From assembly GCA_004322005.1 (NCBI GenBank), contig SCRF01000120.1, positions 1 through 64,000 of the forward strand: 64,000 nucleotides of DNA. The letters run 5' to 3'. The DNA is from Rhodanobacter sp. (lineage in GTDB: Bacteria; Pseudomonadota; Gammaproteobacteria; Xanthomonadales; Rhodanobacteraceae). Numbering within the stretch: position 1 is the first letter of the stretch; each line of letters starts with the position of its first letter. Positions 1 to 10,219 of this stretch are shown piece after piece. Made by a program: the position numbers and the translations under genes. Under the pieces are notes generated by a model that saw only the letters and a program-made list of their open reading frames with translations, was not told the origin of the DNA and did no database searches.

Positions 1-69
1 CACCCTGTGCGCGAATGCTCTTGTGTTGGTATGGTTCAAGAGCATTCGCGCACAGGGTGCGCTCCTACG
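1..69. repeat. GTAGGAGCGCACCCTGTGCGCGA-type inverted repeat (REP/BIME-like), cut by the window edge
   Basis: caccctgtgcgcgaatgctcttg...caagagcattcgcgcacagggtgcgctcctac; same unit recurs at 10140, 32308, 35748, 43469, 47440 and 50465. Confidence 0.9.
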
Positions 70-115
70 CAAGTGAGAGTCGGGATTTCCTTCAAAGGCG
101 ACGCCACGCCGCGCG

Positions 116-2005
116 TCAACCCGCGCTGGCGGTCACCGCAGTCAGCTGCGGAAAGCGTGCGTGGATCGCGCGGCGGATGCCGGGCAGGTCGAGGCCCGCC
201 ATGCTCAGCACTTCCTCGCGGCTGCCGTGTTCCAGATAGACGTCTGGAAGGCCGATGTGCAGGATTGGCTTGACGATGCCGTGGGCGGCCAGGCACTCGG
301 CCACGCCGGAGCCGGCGCCGCCGGCGATGGCATTGTCTTCCAGCGTGACGAACGCGTCGTGGCTCTTCGCCAGATCCAGGAGCATCGCCTCGTCGAGCGG
401 CTTGACGAAGCGCATGTTGACCAGCGTGGCGTCGATTTCGGCGGCGATCCTGGTGGCCGGCGACAGCATGGCGCCGAAGCTGAGCAGGGCGATGCCGCGG
501 CCGCGACGGCGCAGCTCGGCCTTGCCGATCGGCAGCGTGTCCAGTGTCTTGCGGATCGCCGTGCCCGGGCCGCTGCCGCGCGGGTAGCGCACCGCGGCCG
601 GGCCGGCGTAATGGAAGCCGGTGCTCAGCATCATGCGGCATTCGTTCTCGTCGCCGGGCGCCATGATCACCATGTTCGGCAGGCAGCGCAGGAAGCTGAG
701 GTCGAAGCTGCCGGAATGCGTGGGGCCGTCCGGGCCGACCACGCCGGCGCGGTCGATCGCGAAGGTGACGTCGAGGTTCTGCAGCGCCACGTCGTGGATC
801 GCCTGGTCGTAGGCGCGCTGCAGGAAGGTCGAGTAGATCGCCACCACCGGCTTGGCGCCTTCGCAGGCCATGCCGGCGGCCAGCGTCACCGCGTGCTGCT
901 CGGCGATCGCCACGTCGAAGTAGCGTTGCGGGTACTCCTTCGAGAAACGCACCAGCCCGGAGCCCTCGCGCATCGCCGGGGTGATCGCGAGCAGGCGTTC
1001 GTCGGCGGCGGCCTGATCGCAAAGCCAGTCACCGAAGATGTCGGTATAGGTTGGCTTGCCCGGTGCGGATTTTTTCACCAGGCCGGACTGCGGATCGAAC
1101 GGTCCGACCGCGTGGTATTCGATCTGCGCCTGTTCGGCCGGCGCGTAGCCCTTGCCCTTGGTGGTGATCACGTGCAGCAGTTGCGGGCCGGGCAGGTCCT
1201 TCACCGTGCGCAGCGCAGCGAGCAGCTGCGGGATGTTGTGGCCGTCGATCGGGCCGGTGTAGTGGAAGCCCAGTTCCTCGAACAGCGTGCTGGGCACGAA
1301 CATGCCCTTGGCGTGTTCTTCCCATTTCTTGAAGAACCGGCCGAACAGCGACTGTCGCGGGATCGCCCGCTTGGCGCGTTCGCGCCACACGTTGAGGGTG
1401 TGGCTGGCCATCGCGCGGGCCATGATCTTGGTCAGGGCGCCGACGTTCTCGCTGATCGACATGCCGTTGTCGTTGAACACCACCAGCATGTCCGGCTCGA
1501 CGTCGCCACCGTGGTTCAGCGCCTCGAACGCGATGCCGGCGGTCATCGCGCCGTCGCCGATCACCGCCACCACCTTGCGCTTGTCGCCTTTGCGCTGCGC
1601 GGCGATCGCCATGCCTAGCGCGGCCGAGACCGAGGTGGAGGAGTGGCCGACGCCGAAGGTGTCGTATTCGCTTTCCGCGCGGCGCGGAAACGGGGCCAGG
1701 CCGTCCTTCTGCTTGATCGTGGTGATCCGCTCGCGGCGGCCGGTAAGGATCTTGTGCGGGTAGCACTGGTGGCCGACGTCCCACACCAGGCGGTCGTGCG
1801 GGGTGTCGAACACGTGGTGCAGCGCCACCGTCAACTCGACCACGCCCAGCCCCGCGCCGAAATGGCCGCCGGAGCTGGCGACCGCCTCGATCAGGTACTG
1901 GCGCAGCTCGTCGGCGACGGCGGGCAACTCGTCGTCGGGGATACGACGCAGGTCGGTCGGCGTCTCGATCGGCGCCAGATGGGGGAAGCGGTCAAGCTCG
2001 TTCAT
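116..2005 (-). CDS. dxs: 1-deoxy-D-xylulose-5-phosphate synthase
   Basis: [20 protein letters not shown]...[44 protein letters not shown]...; start chosen at MNELDRF. Confidence 0.97.
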   Translation of the reverse strand: MNELDRFPHLAPIETPTDLRRIPDDELPAVADELRQYLIEAVASSGGHFGAGLGVVELTVALHHVFDTPHDRLVWDVGHQCYPHKILTGRRERITTIKQKDGLAPFPRRAESEYDTFGVGHSSTSVSAALGMAIAAQRKGDKRKVVAVIGDGAMTAGIAFEALNHGGDVEPDMLVVFNDNGMSISENVGALTKIMARAMASHTLNVWRERAKRAIPRQSLFGRFFKKWEEHAKGMFVPSTLFEELGFHYTGPIDGHNIPQLLAALRTVKDLPGPQLLHVITTKGKGYAPAEQAQIEYHAVGPFDPQSGLVKKSAPGKPTYTDIFGDWLCDQAAADERLLAITPAMREGSGLVRFSKEYPQRYFDVAIAEQHAVTLAAGMACEGAKPVVAIYSTFLQRAYDQAIHDVALQNLDVTFAIDRAGVVGPDGPTHSGSFDLSFLRCLPNMVIMAPGDENECRMMLSTGFHYAGPAAVRYPRGSGPGTAIRKTLDTLPIGKAELRRRGRGIALLSFGAMLSPATRIAAEIDATLVNMRFVKPLDEAMLLDLAKSHDAFVTLEDNAIAGGAGSGVAECLAAHGIVKPILHIGLPDVYLEHGSREEVLSMAGLDLPGIRRAIHARFPQLTAVTASAG

Positions 2006-2121
2006 CTGCTTATTGTTGGCCCAGAGACGGGGCGGGGCAAGGGCGACTTGCTGAACAAACCGGGGCAGGCGCGTTCGCAAGGAGCCTGTCGGCACCGGCA
2101 ACCGAAGAAACGGGGCATGAT

Positions 2122-2268
2122 ACGAATGGCACTTAACTTAAGCGCGAAATCATGTTTTTCGTCATTCCCGCGAAAGCGGGAATCCAGCGCCTTTAAGCGC
2201 TTGGAGACCACGGAAGGCACTGGATCCCCGCTTTCGCGGGGATGACGAGCCTTAAGTAAGTGCCATTC
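2122..2268. mobile_element. MITE-like element with TIR GAATGGCACTTAACTTAAG and a nested CGTCATTCCCGCGAAAGCGGGAATCCAG inverted pair
   Basis: Ends are inverted complements (GAATGGCACTTA...TAAGTGCCATTC); close copy at 21227-21375; 9-bp direct repeat GGGCATGAT at 2113-2121 and 2269-2277. Confidence 0.8.
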
Positions 2269-2303
2269 GGGCATGATGCAGTTCATCGCCAGGAGACCAG
2301 CCT

Positions 2304-2759
2304 ATGTCCCTCCGCAAGCTTTTCCGACGTCTGACCGAGAGCACTTCGCGCTATGCCGGCAAGCCGGTGGCATTCATTCTCGCCACCTCGCTGATCGTGC
2401 TGTGGGCGTTGACCGGGCCGCTGTTTGCCTTCGGCAACACCTGGCAGCTGGTGATCAATACCTCCACCACGATCATCACGTTCCTGATGGTGTTTTTGAT
2501 CCAGAGCAGCCAGAACCGCGATACCGCCGCGCTGCAGATCAAGCTGGACGAATTGATCCGCACCAGCCGGGCGCACAACGCGCTGTTGAATCTGGAACAA
2601 CTGGACGAGGATGATCTGGAGCGCATCCGCAGGCATTATTTCGAGCTGGCGAAACAGGCTTACGAGAGTCTCGACAAGATCGAGCGCGGCATCAACGACC
2701 TGCACAACGACGAGGACGACGCGGGCGACGCGGCCCGCCGGGGCGCCGCCGCCGACTGA
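2304..2759 (+). CDS. low-affinity iron permease family membrane protein
   Basis: MSLRKLFRRLTESTSRYAGKPVAFILA...FLMVFLIQSSQNRDTAALQIKLDELI matches the family pattern. Confidence 0.85.
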   Translation: MSLRKLFRRLTESTSRYAGKPVAFILATSLIVLWALTGPLFAFGNTWQLVINTSTTIITFLMVFLIQSSQNRDTAALQIKLDELIRTSRAHNALLNLEQLDEDDLERIRRHYFELAKQAYESLDKIERGINDLHNDEDDAGDAARRGAAAD

Positions 2760-2795
2760 GCGGGCGGGCCCGCCTGCGCTCGGGCCGAGCCTCGT

Positions 2796-3395
2796 TCAGG
2801 CCAGCTGCGGGCGCCGGTCGCGCGGCAGGTGGTTGACCAGGAACTCCATCTGGTCGGCCAGGATGTTGCGGTTGGACAGGATCAGGTGCTCGACCCAGCT
2901 TGGCCGATAGGGCACGGCCAGCAGCGGCATGTGGGCCTGCTGCGGGGTGCGGTTGCTCTTCTTCAGGTTGCAGGCCAGACAGGCGCTGACCACGTTCTCC
3001 CAGCTGTCGCGGCCGCCCTTGGAGACCGGCTGCACGTGATCGCGGGTCAGTTCGCTGCGGTTGTAGTGATTGCCGCAGTACAGGCACAGGTGGCGGTCGC
3101 GGGCGAACAGCGCGGTGTTGGTCAGCGCCGGGGCGGGATCGATCGCGTGATCGCGGCAGTGGCCGGTGCTGGCGATGATCGGGTGCAGTTCGATCCGGCT
3201 TTGCTGGTCGAGCCGCCGGTTGTGGCCGCCGTGCACGGTCAGGCAGGGGTCGCCCAGGGTCCAGGCGACGGCGTCGCGGACATACAGGCAAACCGCATCC
3301 TGCCAGCTGATCCAGTCGAGGATACGTCCGGCGGAGTCCAGCGACAGCACACGGGTCGCGTTGAGATCGGCCCGATTCGGCACTTCCATCAGCAT
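2796..3395 (-). CDS. HNH endonuclease family protein
   Basis: CLYCGNHYNRSELTRDHVQPVSKGGRDSWENVVSACLACNLKKSNRTP, a typical HNH finger; start uncertain. Confidence 0.88.
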   Translation of the reverse strand: MLMEVPNRADLNATRVLSLDSAGRILDWISWQDAVCLYVRDAVAWTLGDPCLTVHGGHNRRLDQQSRIELHPIIASTGHCRDHAIDPAPALTNTALFARDRHLCLYCGNHYNRSELTRDHVQPVSKGGRDSWENVVSACLACNLKKSNRTPQQAHMPLLAVPYRPSWVEHLILSNRNILADQMEFLVNHLPRDRRPQLA

Positions 3396-3557
3396 GTAGG
3401 AAAGTCCTTCAGCCAAGGCTTTGAGAGCGTTTCAGCGATGTATTTATCCCAGCATAGAACAATTCGATTGCAAATCGCAGGCGCTGGCGGCATGCGGGTG
3501 GTGGGGTCGCAAGTCGCCGCCGTGCGGCGGCGCTGATATAGTGCGCAATCGACACAG

Positions 3558-3619
3558 ACCCGACGCCGGGTTTGGGAGGGGGCGCTTCGGTGGCGACCCC
3601 GGCACGGCGGGGCTAGAGG
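3558..3619 (+). promoter_or_regulatory. structured 5' leader of the SapC-family gene (three hairpins, two sharing one arm)
   Basis: ACCCGacgcCGGGT; GGGGgCGCttcggtgGCGaCCCC; CCCCGgcacggCGGGG reuses the same CCCC (3597-3600). Confidence 0.45.
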
Positions 3620-3627
3620 TAAATGAC

Positions 3628-4410
3628 GTGGCTGAAGTTATTTTCTATGAGCGTCCGGTGCCGCTCAACCGCGCAGAACACAAGGATCTGCGCCTGAAGG
3701 GTATGCCGGGCATGAAGTTCGCGATGAATGCGCATTCGGTGCCGCTGACCGGCACGGAGTTTGCCCTGGCCGCGCGCGATCTGGCGATCGTGTTCGCCGG
3801 CGCGGATGCGAACAATGCCGGCCCGATCGCGTTGCTCGGCCTGCGCGAGAACGAGAACCTGTACGTCGATGCCGAGGGACAGTGGGCGGCCAACACGTAT
3901 ATTCCGGCATTCGTGCGCCGCTACCCGTTCATCCTGGCCGAGAAGCCGGAGGGACAGCAGGGTGAGGAGCTCACCGTGTTCCTGGACGAGCAATACGAGG
4001 GCTTCGACAAGGTCGTGGGCGAGCGCCTGTTCAAGGAGGACGGCACCGATACCGAGCTGCTGACCAATGCGGTGAACTTCCTCGGCGAGTTCCAGCAAGG
4101 CGTGGCGCGTACCCGCTGGTTCATGCAGGTGCTGAACAGCCATGAGCTGCTGGAGCCGCGCAATATCCAGTTGCAGAAGCCGGCGGTGGCTGGCGGGGAT
4201 CCGAAGTCGATCAGCCTCAACGGCGTGTTCGTGGTCAATGAGGAAAAGCTGCGCACACTGGATGAGAAGACCGCCCACGAGTTCGCCCGCGAAGGCGTGT
4301 TCGGCTGGATCTACGCGCACCTGCTGTCGCTGACCAACATCGATCGCCTGGCCCAGCGTCTGGACGCACGCGAACAGGCCGAAGCGGCCAGCGGCGCAAC
4401 CAAAAACTGA
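3628..4410 (+). CDS. SapC family protein
   Basis: GTG start 8 nt after AGAGG; VAEVIFYERPVPLNRAEHKDLRLKGMPGMKFAMNAHSVPLTGTEF, a SapC-like N-terminus. Confidence 0.85.
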   Translation: MAEVIFYERPVPLNRAEHKDLRLKGMPGMKFAMNAHSVPLTGTEFALAARDLAIVFAGADANNAGPIALLGLRENENLYVDAEGQWAANTYIPAFVRRYPFILAEKPEGQQGEELTVFLDEQYEGFDKVVGERLFKEDGTDTELLTNAVNFLGEFQQGVARTRWFMQVLNSHELLEPRNIQLQKPAVAGGDPKSISLNGVFVVNEEKLRTLDEKTAHEFAREGVFGWIYAHLLSLTNIDRLAQRLDAREQAEAASGATKN

Positions 4411-4445
4411 AGTCGGTATGCCGCCGCGCCCATGAGCGCGGTCGT

Positions 4446-4515
4446 TGTAGCGCACCTAGTGCGCGATGCTCTTCGCGCGACACAAGAGCATCGCGCACTA
4501 GGTGCGCTCCTACGC
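4446..4515. repeat. REP/BIME-like inverted repeat, CTAG variant
   Basis: gtagcgcacctagtgcgcgatgctctt...aagagcatcgcgcactaggtgcgctcctac; both arms carry the same variant. Confidence 0.88.
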
Positions 4516-4568
4516 ATTCGGGACGATTCGAAATCCCCTTAAGTAACTCCTAAGCAGAAGACGCCATC

Positions 4569-6020
4569 ATGGAGGCCATGAATCATCCTGGTCGGCATTT
4601 TCGTGAAGTCATCCTGTGGCAATTGCGCCGTTGTCGCGGAGCAGTCCTGCGCGCGGCGACGACGCTGGGCATGGCCGGCGTGTTGTCGCTGTCCGGTTGT
4701 GCCAGCTATGCGCCCTTGCCGCTTGGCAACGGTCGTGGCGCGGACAGCGTGGCGCAGCTCACCGCACCGACAAAGGACATGCCGATACCGGTGCTGGCCA
4801 GCCACCGTTTCGACCCGTCCGACGGACTGGACGCGACCGAAGTGGCGATGCTGGCGGTGGCCAACAGCCCCGATCTGAAGGTCAGGCGCGATGCCCTGGG
4901 CATCGCCCGCGCGCAGGCGTTCGCCGCCGGCTTGTTGCCCGATCCCCAGCTGAGTATCACCGGCGACGTGCCTCGGAGCTCGGGCAACGGCTTGACCAGC
5001 GCCTACAGTCTGGGTATCAGCCAGGATCTCAGCACCTTGCTGACCCGCTCTTCGCGCAAGGCGGCCGCACGCAATCAGGTCGACCGGGTCAACCTCGACC
5101 TGCTGTGGGCGGAGTGGCAAACCGTGGCGCAAGCGCGATTGCTGTTCGATCGGGTACTGACGTTGCGCACGGAGCTGGCCCGGCTTGAGGCCGAACAAGC
5201 CGCTCTGGCCAAGGTCGACAAGTACATCCGGGCCGCATTGAAAGCCGGCAACCTTACCTATGACACGGCCAGTGCCGGCCTCAACGCGGCTGCCGATGTG
5301 AGGAAGCGTCTGGCCGCCAATGCGATCGCCCTGCATCTGGCGCAAGGCAGCCTGCATGCGTTGCTGGGTCTGACGGCGACAGCGCCGCTCGACCTGACCG
5401 GCGCGGCCTATCGGCCTCAGCCGACACCAGCGCAAGTGCAGGCGGCATTGACCGACCTGCCGAAGCGGCGGCCGGACCTGCTGGCATTGCAGGCCGGCTA
5501 TCGGTCGCAGGAAGCAAAGGTGCGCGCGGCGATCCTGGCCCAGTTTCCGGCGCTCAATATCGGCTTCAATACGGCACGCGATACCGGCGGCGTCATTACC
5601 AACGGCTTCAGTCTTGGCATCACGCTGCCGCTGTTCGACCGCAATCGAGGCAATATCGCGATCGAGCGGGCGACCCGCCAGCAGCTCAGGGACATCTACC
5701 AGGCCCGTGTGCTGACCACCCGTGGCGACATGCAGCGCATCGTGAGCGATCTCGCCACGCTGGATCGCCAACGCAGTGGGTTGACGGCGCACGCCAGCCA
5801 GCTCGATGCGGCACGCCGCGCCGCCGAGCGTGCCTGGCAGGCCGGCACGCTCGACTGGCCAACCTATCTGGCGATCCGCAGCAACGCACTGAGCGCCGAT
5901 CTCGATTTGCTCGCGGTGAAGCAGGAGCAGGCCACCCAGTCGATCGCGCTGCAGGCTCTGCTCGGCAACACCGATCTGGGCACGCCCCCTTCCGTTCCAG
6001 CCAAAGCATCCACGCCATGA
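4569..6020 (+). CDS. TolC family outer-membrane efflux protein
   Basis: Lipoprotein signal LSLSGCASY and OEP repeats; first gene of an RND operon. Confidence 0.92.
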   Translation: MEAMNHPGRHFREVILWQLRRCRGAVLRAATTLGMAGVLSLSGCASYAPLPLGNGRGADSVAQLTAPTKDMPIPVLASHRFDPSDGLDATEVAMLAVANSPDLKVRRDALGIARAQAFAAGLLPDPQLSITGDVPRSSGNGLTSAYSLGISQDLSTLLTRSSRKAAARNQVDRVNLDLLWAEWQTVAQARLLFDRVLTLRTELARLEAEQAALAKVDKYIRAALKAGNLTYDTASAGLNAAADVRKRLAANAIALHLAQGSLHALLGLTATAPLDLTGAAYRPQPTPAQVQAALTDLPKRRPDLLALQAGYRSQEAKVRAAILAQFPALNIGFNTARDTGGVITNGFSLGITLPLFDRNRGNIAIERATRQQLRDIYQARVLTTRGDMQRIVSDLATLDRQRSGLTAHASQLDAARRAAERAWQAGTLDWPTYLAIRSNALSADLDLLAVKQEQATQSIALQALLGNTDLGTPPSVPAKASTP

Positions 6021-7081
6021 TTCGTTATCCATTTCTATCCAGCCTGTGCGCGCTGCTGCTGACGGGCCTGCTGGCCGGTTGCCATGGGGCGCCTGACGAA
6101 ACCGGCGCGACCGGCACGGATGCCGCCGTCGCGGTCACTACGGCGAAACCGGTGCAGCAAACCTTTCACGACATCGTCCAGGCCTGGGGCAGCGCAGCCG
6201 GTGATCCGCAGCATGCGCGGGCGATCAGCCTGGCGCATGCCGGTCAGGTCATCGCGCTGCAGGTGGCGGCGGGGCAGACCGTGCAACGTGGGCAGCCGCT
6301 GCTGACGATCGCCCCGGACCCGGTGGCGCGCAGTGCGTATCAGCAGGCGCAGAGCGCGATGACACTGGCCAGCGGCGAGCTCAGGCGCACCGAACAACTG
6401 GCGGCGCAGCGGCTGGCCACGCAGTCGCAGCTGGCGATCGCGCGCAAGGCACTGGCGGATGCTCAGGCGGCGCTCGAGGCGCAGCGCGCCCTGGGCGGTG
6501 GCTTGGCGCAGGAGACCGTCAGCGCGCCGGCCGATGGGGTGGTCGACGCGCTCAGTGTGGGTCTGGGCCAGCGGGTCGCCGCGAATGCGCCGCTGCTCAG
6601 TTTCACTCCCGCGCATGCGCTGATCGCCCAACTCGGCGTGCAGCCCGAAGATGGTGCGAAACTGCATGCTGGCATGTCGGTGCAGTTGCGCAGCGTGTAC
6701 GGCGCAGCAGCGGGTTTCGTCGGTACGCTGAGGATGGTCGGGCAAGCGGTCGACCCGCAAAGCCACCTGCTGCCAGCCCAGGTCGAACTGCCCGCCGCGG
6801 CCAGCGCGACCCTGGTGGTCGGTGCGGCGCTGGATGCGCGCATCCGCACCGCGGATTTCACCGCCTGGGCGGTGCCTCGCGCGGCCGTGCTGCACGATGG
6901 TCATGGCGACTACCTGTTCCAGATCGAACAGGGCCATGCCAGGCGCATCGACGTGAAGTTGCGCAGCCCGCATGGCGACCCCGTCGGCGTACTGGGGCCG
7001 CTCGATGCGCAGGCGCCGGTGATCGTGCTGGGCGTGTACGAGCTCAAGAATGGCGATGCGGTCAAGGAGTCGGCCAAGTGA
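6017..7081 (+). CDS. efflux RND transporter periplasmic adaptor subunit
   Basis: Lipoprotein signal LLAGCHG, barrel-sandwich fold sequence; overlaps flanking genes by 4 nt. Confidence 0.92.
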   Translation: MIRYPFLSSLCALLLTGLLAGCHGAPDETGATGTDAAVAVTTAKPVQQTFHDIVQAWGSAAGDPQHARAISLAHAGQVIALQVAAGQTVQRGQPLLTIAPDPVARSAYQQAQSAMTLASGELRRTEQLAAQRLATQSQLAIARKALADAQAALEAQRALGGGLAQETVSAPADGVVDALSVGLGQRVAANAPLLSFTPAHALIAQLGVQPEDGAKLHAGMSVQLRSVYGAAAGFVGTLRMVGQAVDPQSHLLPAQVELPAAASATLVVGAALDARIRTADFTAWAVPRAAVLHDGHGDYLFQIEQGHARRIDVKLRSPHGDPVGVLGPLDAQAPVIVLGVYELKNGDAVKESAK

Positions 7082-10000
7082 ATGTGACGGTATGGATGCA
7101 GCGGCACCGCCGCTCGCTGCTGTTCCTGGCGTTGATGCTCACTCTGGGCGGCATCGCCAGCGCGCTGATGATGCCGGTGGCGCTGTTTCCCAATGTGGCG
7201 TTTCCCCGCGTGAAAGTGACGCTGGACGCGGGCGACCGTCCCGCCGACCAGATGGCGATCGAGGTCACGACGCCGGTGGAGGAGGCGGTGCGCCGCGTGC
7301 GTGGCGTGCGCAGCGTGCGATCGACCACCAGCCGGGGCAGCGCCGATATTGCGGTCACCTTCGACTGGGGCGCGAACATGGCGGCCGCGCTGCAGGGGGT
7401 CAACGCGGCCGCCGGCCAGGTGCTGCCGCAGTTGCCCAGGGGCACCCAGTTGAGCACGCGGCGGATGGATCCGATCACCTTTCCGATGCTGGCTTACAGC
7501 CTGCGCTCGCACAGCGTGTCGCCCAGCGCGCTGCACGATCTGGCCGAATACCAGCTGCGTCCGCTGCTCAGCGGCATCGCCGGGGTGGGGCAGGTGAAGG
7601 TGCAGGGCGGCGAGGTGGCCGAGTTTCATGCGGACGTCGACCCGAACAAACTGCGCGCGCTCAACCTGAGTCTGGCCGAGGTGACCACGGCGGTCACCCG
7701 GGCCGCCACCATCCAGGCGATGGGCCGCGTGTCCGATCATTACAAGCTGTATCTCATGCTGGCCGACAACCAGCCGAAGACTCTCTCCGCCTTGCGCAAC
7801 ATCGTGCTGCGCGCCGGGCCGCAAGGCATCGTGCGCCTGGGCGACGTGGCGCGGGTGAGCCTCAGTCACGTGCCGCAATGGATCAAGGTCAACGCCGACG
7901 GCCAGAACGCGGTGCTGCTGCAGATCTACCAGCAGCCCGATGCCAACAGCGTGCAGATCGCCAAGGAGGTGAGGCAGCGGCTGGCCGACTTCGCGCCGCA
8001 GATGCCGGCCGGCGTGCAGGTGGCCAGCTGGTACGACCAGACCCAACTGGTCACCGGCGCGGCCGGCAGCGTGCGCGATGCGATCCTGATCGGCATCGTG
8101 CTGGCGGGGCTGGTGCTGTTCGTGTTCCTGCGCAATACGCGGGTGATCCTGATCGCGCTGATCGTGGTGCCGGCGGTGCTGGCGATCACCGTGCTGCTGC
8201 TGTACGTGCTGGGCATGAGCTTCAACATGATGACGCTCGGCGGCATGGCCGCGGCGGTGGGGCTGATCATCGACGACGTGATCGTGATGCTGGAGCACAT
8301 CATGCGCCGGCTCGGCGGCGACGAGGACCAGCGCCAGGTGCACGAGCGCATCGCCGGTGCCGCGTGGGAGTTCACCCGCCCGTTGACCGGCTCCAGCGCC
8401 GCGACGGTGATCATCTTCCTGCCGCTGGCGTTCCTGTCCGGCGTCACCGGCGCGTTCTTCAAGGCGCTGTCGCTGACCATGGCCAGCGCGCTGATCATTT
8501 CCTACCTGCTGACCTGGATCGCGGTGCCGCTGCTCGCCGAGCGCTTCCTCGACAAGCGCCACCGCACCGAACATCCGCCCGGCCGTTTCACCCAGCGCAT
8601 GATGGCCGGCTACGAGCGCACCCTGCAGAGCTGGTTGAAGCGCCCGCTGCTGGTGCTGCTGCTGGTCGTTCCGCTGCTGGCGCTGGGTGGTTTTGCGTAT
8701 ACCCGGGTGGGCACCGGCTTCATGCCGAAGATGGACGAGGGCGGCTTCATCCTCGACTACCTGTCGCAGCCGGGCACCTCGTTGGGAGAGACCGATCGCC
8801 TGCTGCGCCAGGTCGAGACGATCATCCGCGCCAATCCCTACGTGGACACCTATTCCCGCCGCACCGGCCTGCAGCTGGGCGGCGGCCTCACCGAGGCCAA
8901 CCAGGGCGACTTTTTCGTGCGCCTGAAGAACGGCTCGCGACCATCCACCGAGCAGGTGATGGAGCAGGTGCGCACCCAGGTCGAACAAAAGGTGCCGGGG
9001 CTGGATATCGAACTCTCGCAGTTGATGGAGGATCTGATCGGCGATCTGGTGGCGGTGCCGCAGCCGATCGAGGTGAAACTGTACAGCGACGACGCGGCCC
9101 AGCTCGATGCTGCCGCCGTGAAGGTGGCCGCCGCGGTCAGCAAGATCAACGGCGTGGTAGGCGTGCGCAACGGCATCAATCCGGCCGGCGACGCGCTGAC
9201 CGTGCAGGTGGATTCGGCCAAGGCCGCGCTGCAAGGGCTCGATCCGGTCAGCGTGACCGACCAGGTAGCCGCTGCCATCGACGGTACCGTGGCCGCGCAA
9301 TTGCCCGAAGGCAGCAAGGTGGTCGGCGTGCGCGTGCGCCTGCCCGAAGGTTCGTATCAGCAGCTGGAACAGGTTGCCGCGCTGCCGATCCGCGCTGCCG
9401 ACGGGCACCTGCTGCCGCTGTCGCAGGTGGCTACGCTCAGGCAGGTACAGGGCCAGCCCGAGATCAACCGCGACAACCTCAAGCGCATGGTCGCGGTAAC
9501 CGGCCGCATCAGCGGGCGCAGCCTGGGTTCGGCCATGGCTGACGTGAAGAAGGTGATGGCTCGGAAAGGCCTGTTGCCCAAGGGCATGTTTTACGAGCTG
9601 GGCGGCGTGTACAAGCAGCAGCAGCAGGCGTTCCGCGGACTCACCATCGTGATGCTGGCGGCGATCGCGCTGGTGTTCACCCTGCTGCTGTTCCTGTACG
9701 AGAGTTTTCGCGTGGCGCTGGCGATCCTGGCGATGCCGCTGCTGGCGCTGCCGGCGGTGTTCATCGGACTGTGGGTCACCGGCATCGAGCTCAACATTTC
9801 CTCGATGATGGGCATGACGATGATCGTGGGCATCGTCACCGAGGTGGCGGTGTTTTACTTCTCCGAGCTGCAGCAGGCGGAAACCGGACAGCCCGCGGAC
9901 GGGTTGCTGCACGACGCCCTGCACGAAGCCGGTCGCCACCGCACCCGGCCCATCCTGATGTCGACGATTGCCGCCATGCTCACTCTGCTGCCGCTGGCGC

Positions 10001-10143
10001 TGGCGATCGGCCAGGGCTCGCAGATGCAGCAGCCGCTGGCGGTGGCGATCATCGCCGGCCTGCTGGTGCAGGTCCCGCTGGTGCTGCTGGTGATGCCGGT
10101 GCTGTACGCCCTGTTGCGCAAGCGCGATGCCACGACCGGGTAG
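7078..10143 (+). CDS. efflux RND transporter permease (AcrB/CzcA type)
   Basis: 1021 aa, 12-TM RND architecture; stop codon TAG 10141-10143 lies in the downstream repeat. Confidence 0.95.
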   Translation: MNVTVWMQRHRRSLLFLALMLTLGGIASALMMPVALFPNVAFPRVKVTLDAGDRPADQMAIEVTTPVEEAVRRVRGVRSVRSTTSRGSADIAVTFDWGANMAAALQGVNAAAGQVLPQLPRGTQLSTRRMDPITFPMLAYSLRSHSVSPSALHDLAEYQLRPLLSGIAGVGQVKVQGGEVAEFHADVDPNKLRALNLSLAEVTTAVTRAATIQAMGRVSDHYKLYLMLADNQPKTLSALRNIVLRAGPQGIVRLGDVARVSLSHVPQWIKVNADGQNAVLLQIYQQPDANSVQIAKEVRQRLADFAPQMPAGVQVASWYDQTQLVTGAAGSVRDAILIGIVLAGLVLFVFLRNTRVILIALIVVPAVLAITVLLLYVLGMSFNMMTLGGMAAAVGLIIDDVIVMLEHIMRRLGGDEDQRQVHERIAGAAWEFTRPLTGSSAATVIIFLPLAFLSGVTGAFFKALSLTMASALIISYLLTWIAVPLLAERFLDKRHRTEHPPGRFTQRMMAGYERTLQSWLKRPLLVLLLVVPLLALGGFAYTRVGTGFMPKMDEGGFILDYLSQPGTSLGETDRLLRQVETIIRANPYVDTYSRRTGLQLGGGLTEANQGDFFVRLKNGSRPSTEQVMEQVRTQVEQKVPGLDIELSQLMEDLIGDLVAVPQPIEVKLYSDDAAQLDAAAVKVAAAVSKINGVVGVRNGINPAGDALTVQVDSAKAALQGLDPVSVTDQVAAAIDGTVAAQLPEGSKVVGVRVRLPEGSYQQLEQVAALPIRAADGHLLPLSQVATLRQVQGQPEINRDNLKRMVAVTGRISGRSLGSAMADVKKVMARKGLLPKGMFYELGGVYKQQQQAFRGLTIVMLAAIALVFTLLLFLYESFRVALAILAMPLLALPAVFIGLWVTGIELNISSMMGMTMIVGIVTEVAVFYFSELQQAETGQPADGLLHDALHEAGRHRTRPILMSTIAAMLTLLPLALAIGQGSQMQQPLAVAIIAGLLVQVPLVLLVMPVLYALLRKRDATTG

Positions 10144-10184
10144 GAGCGCACCCTGTGCGCGAATGCTCCCGGAGCGCTCCTACG
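10140..10184. repeat. REP-like repeat overlapping the RND permease stop codon
   Basis: gtaggagcgcaccctgtgcgcgaatgctcccggagcgctcctacg. Confidence 0.88.
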
Positions 10185-10219
10185 GGCGGTGCGCGGCAAA
10201 ACGAGCGATCGGCAGATTT

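Noticed and set aside
7-273. Small ORFs starting inside the palindromic repeats
   Set aside because: Open only because of repeat composition; overlap dxs antisense.
2796-3395. HNH protein as part of a restriction/defence system
   Set aside because: No methyltransferase, helicase or other defence partner nearby; neighbours are an iron permease-like and a SapC gene.
6910-9939. 1009-aa minus-strand ORF
   Set aside because: Antisense to the RND permease; His/Gln-rich shadow frame.
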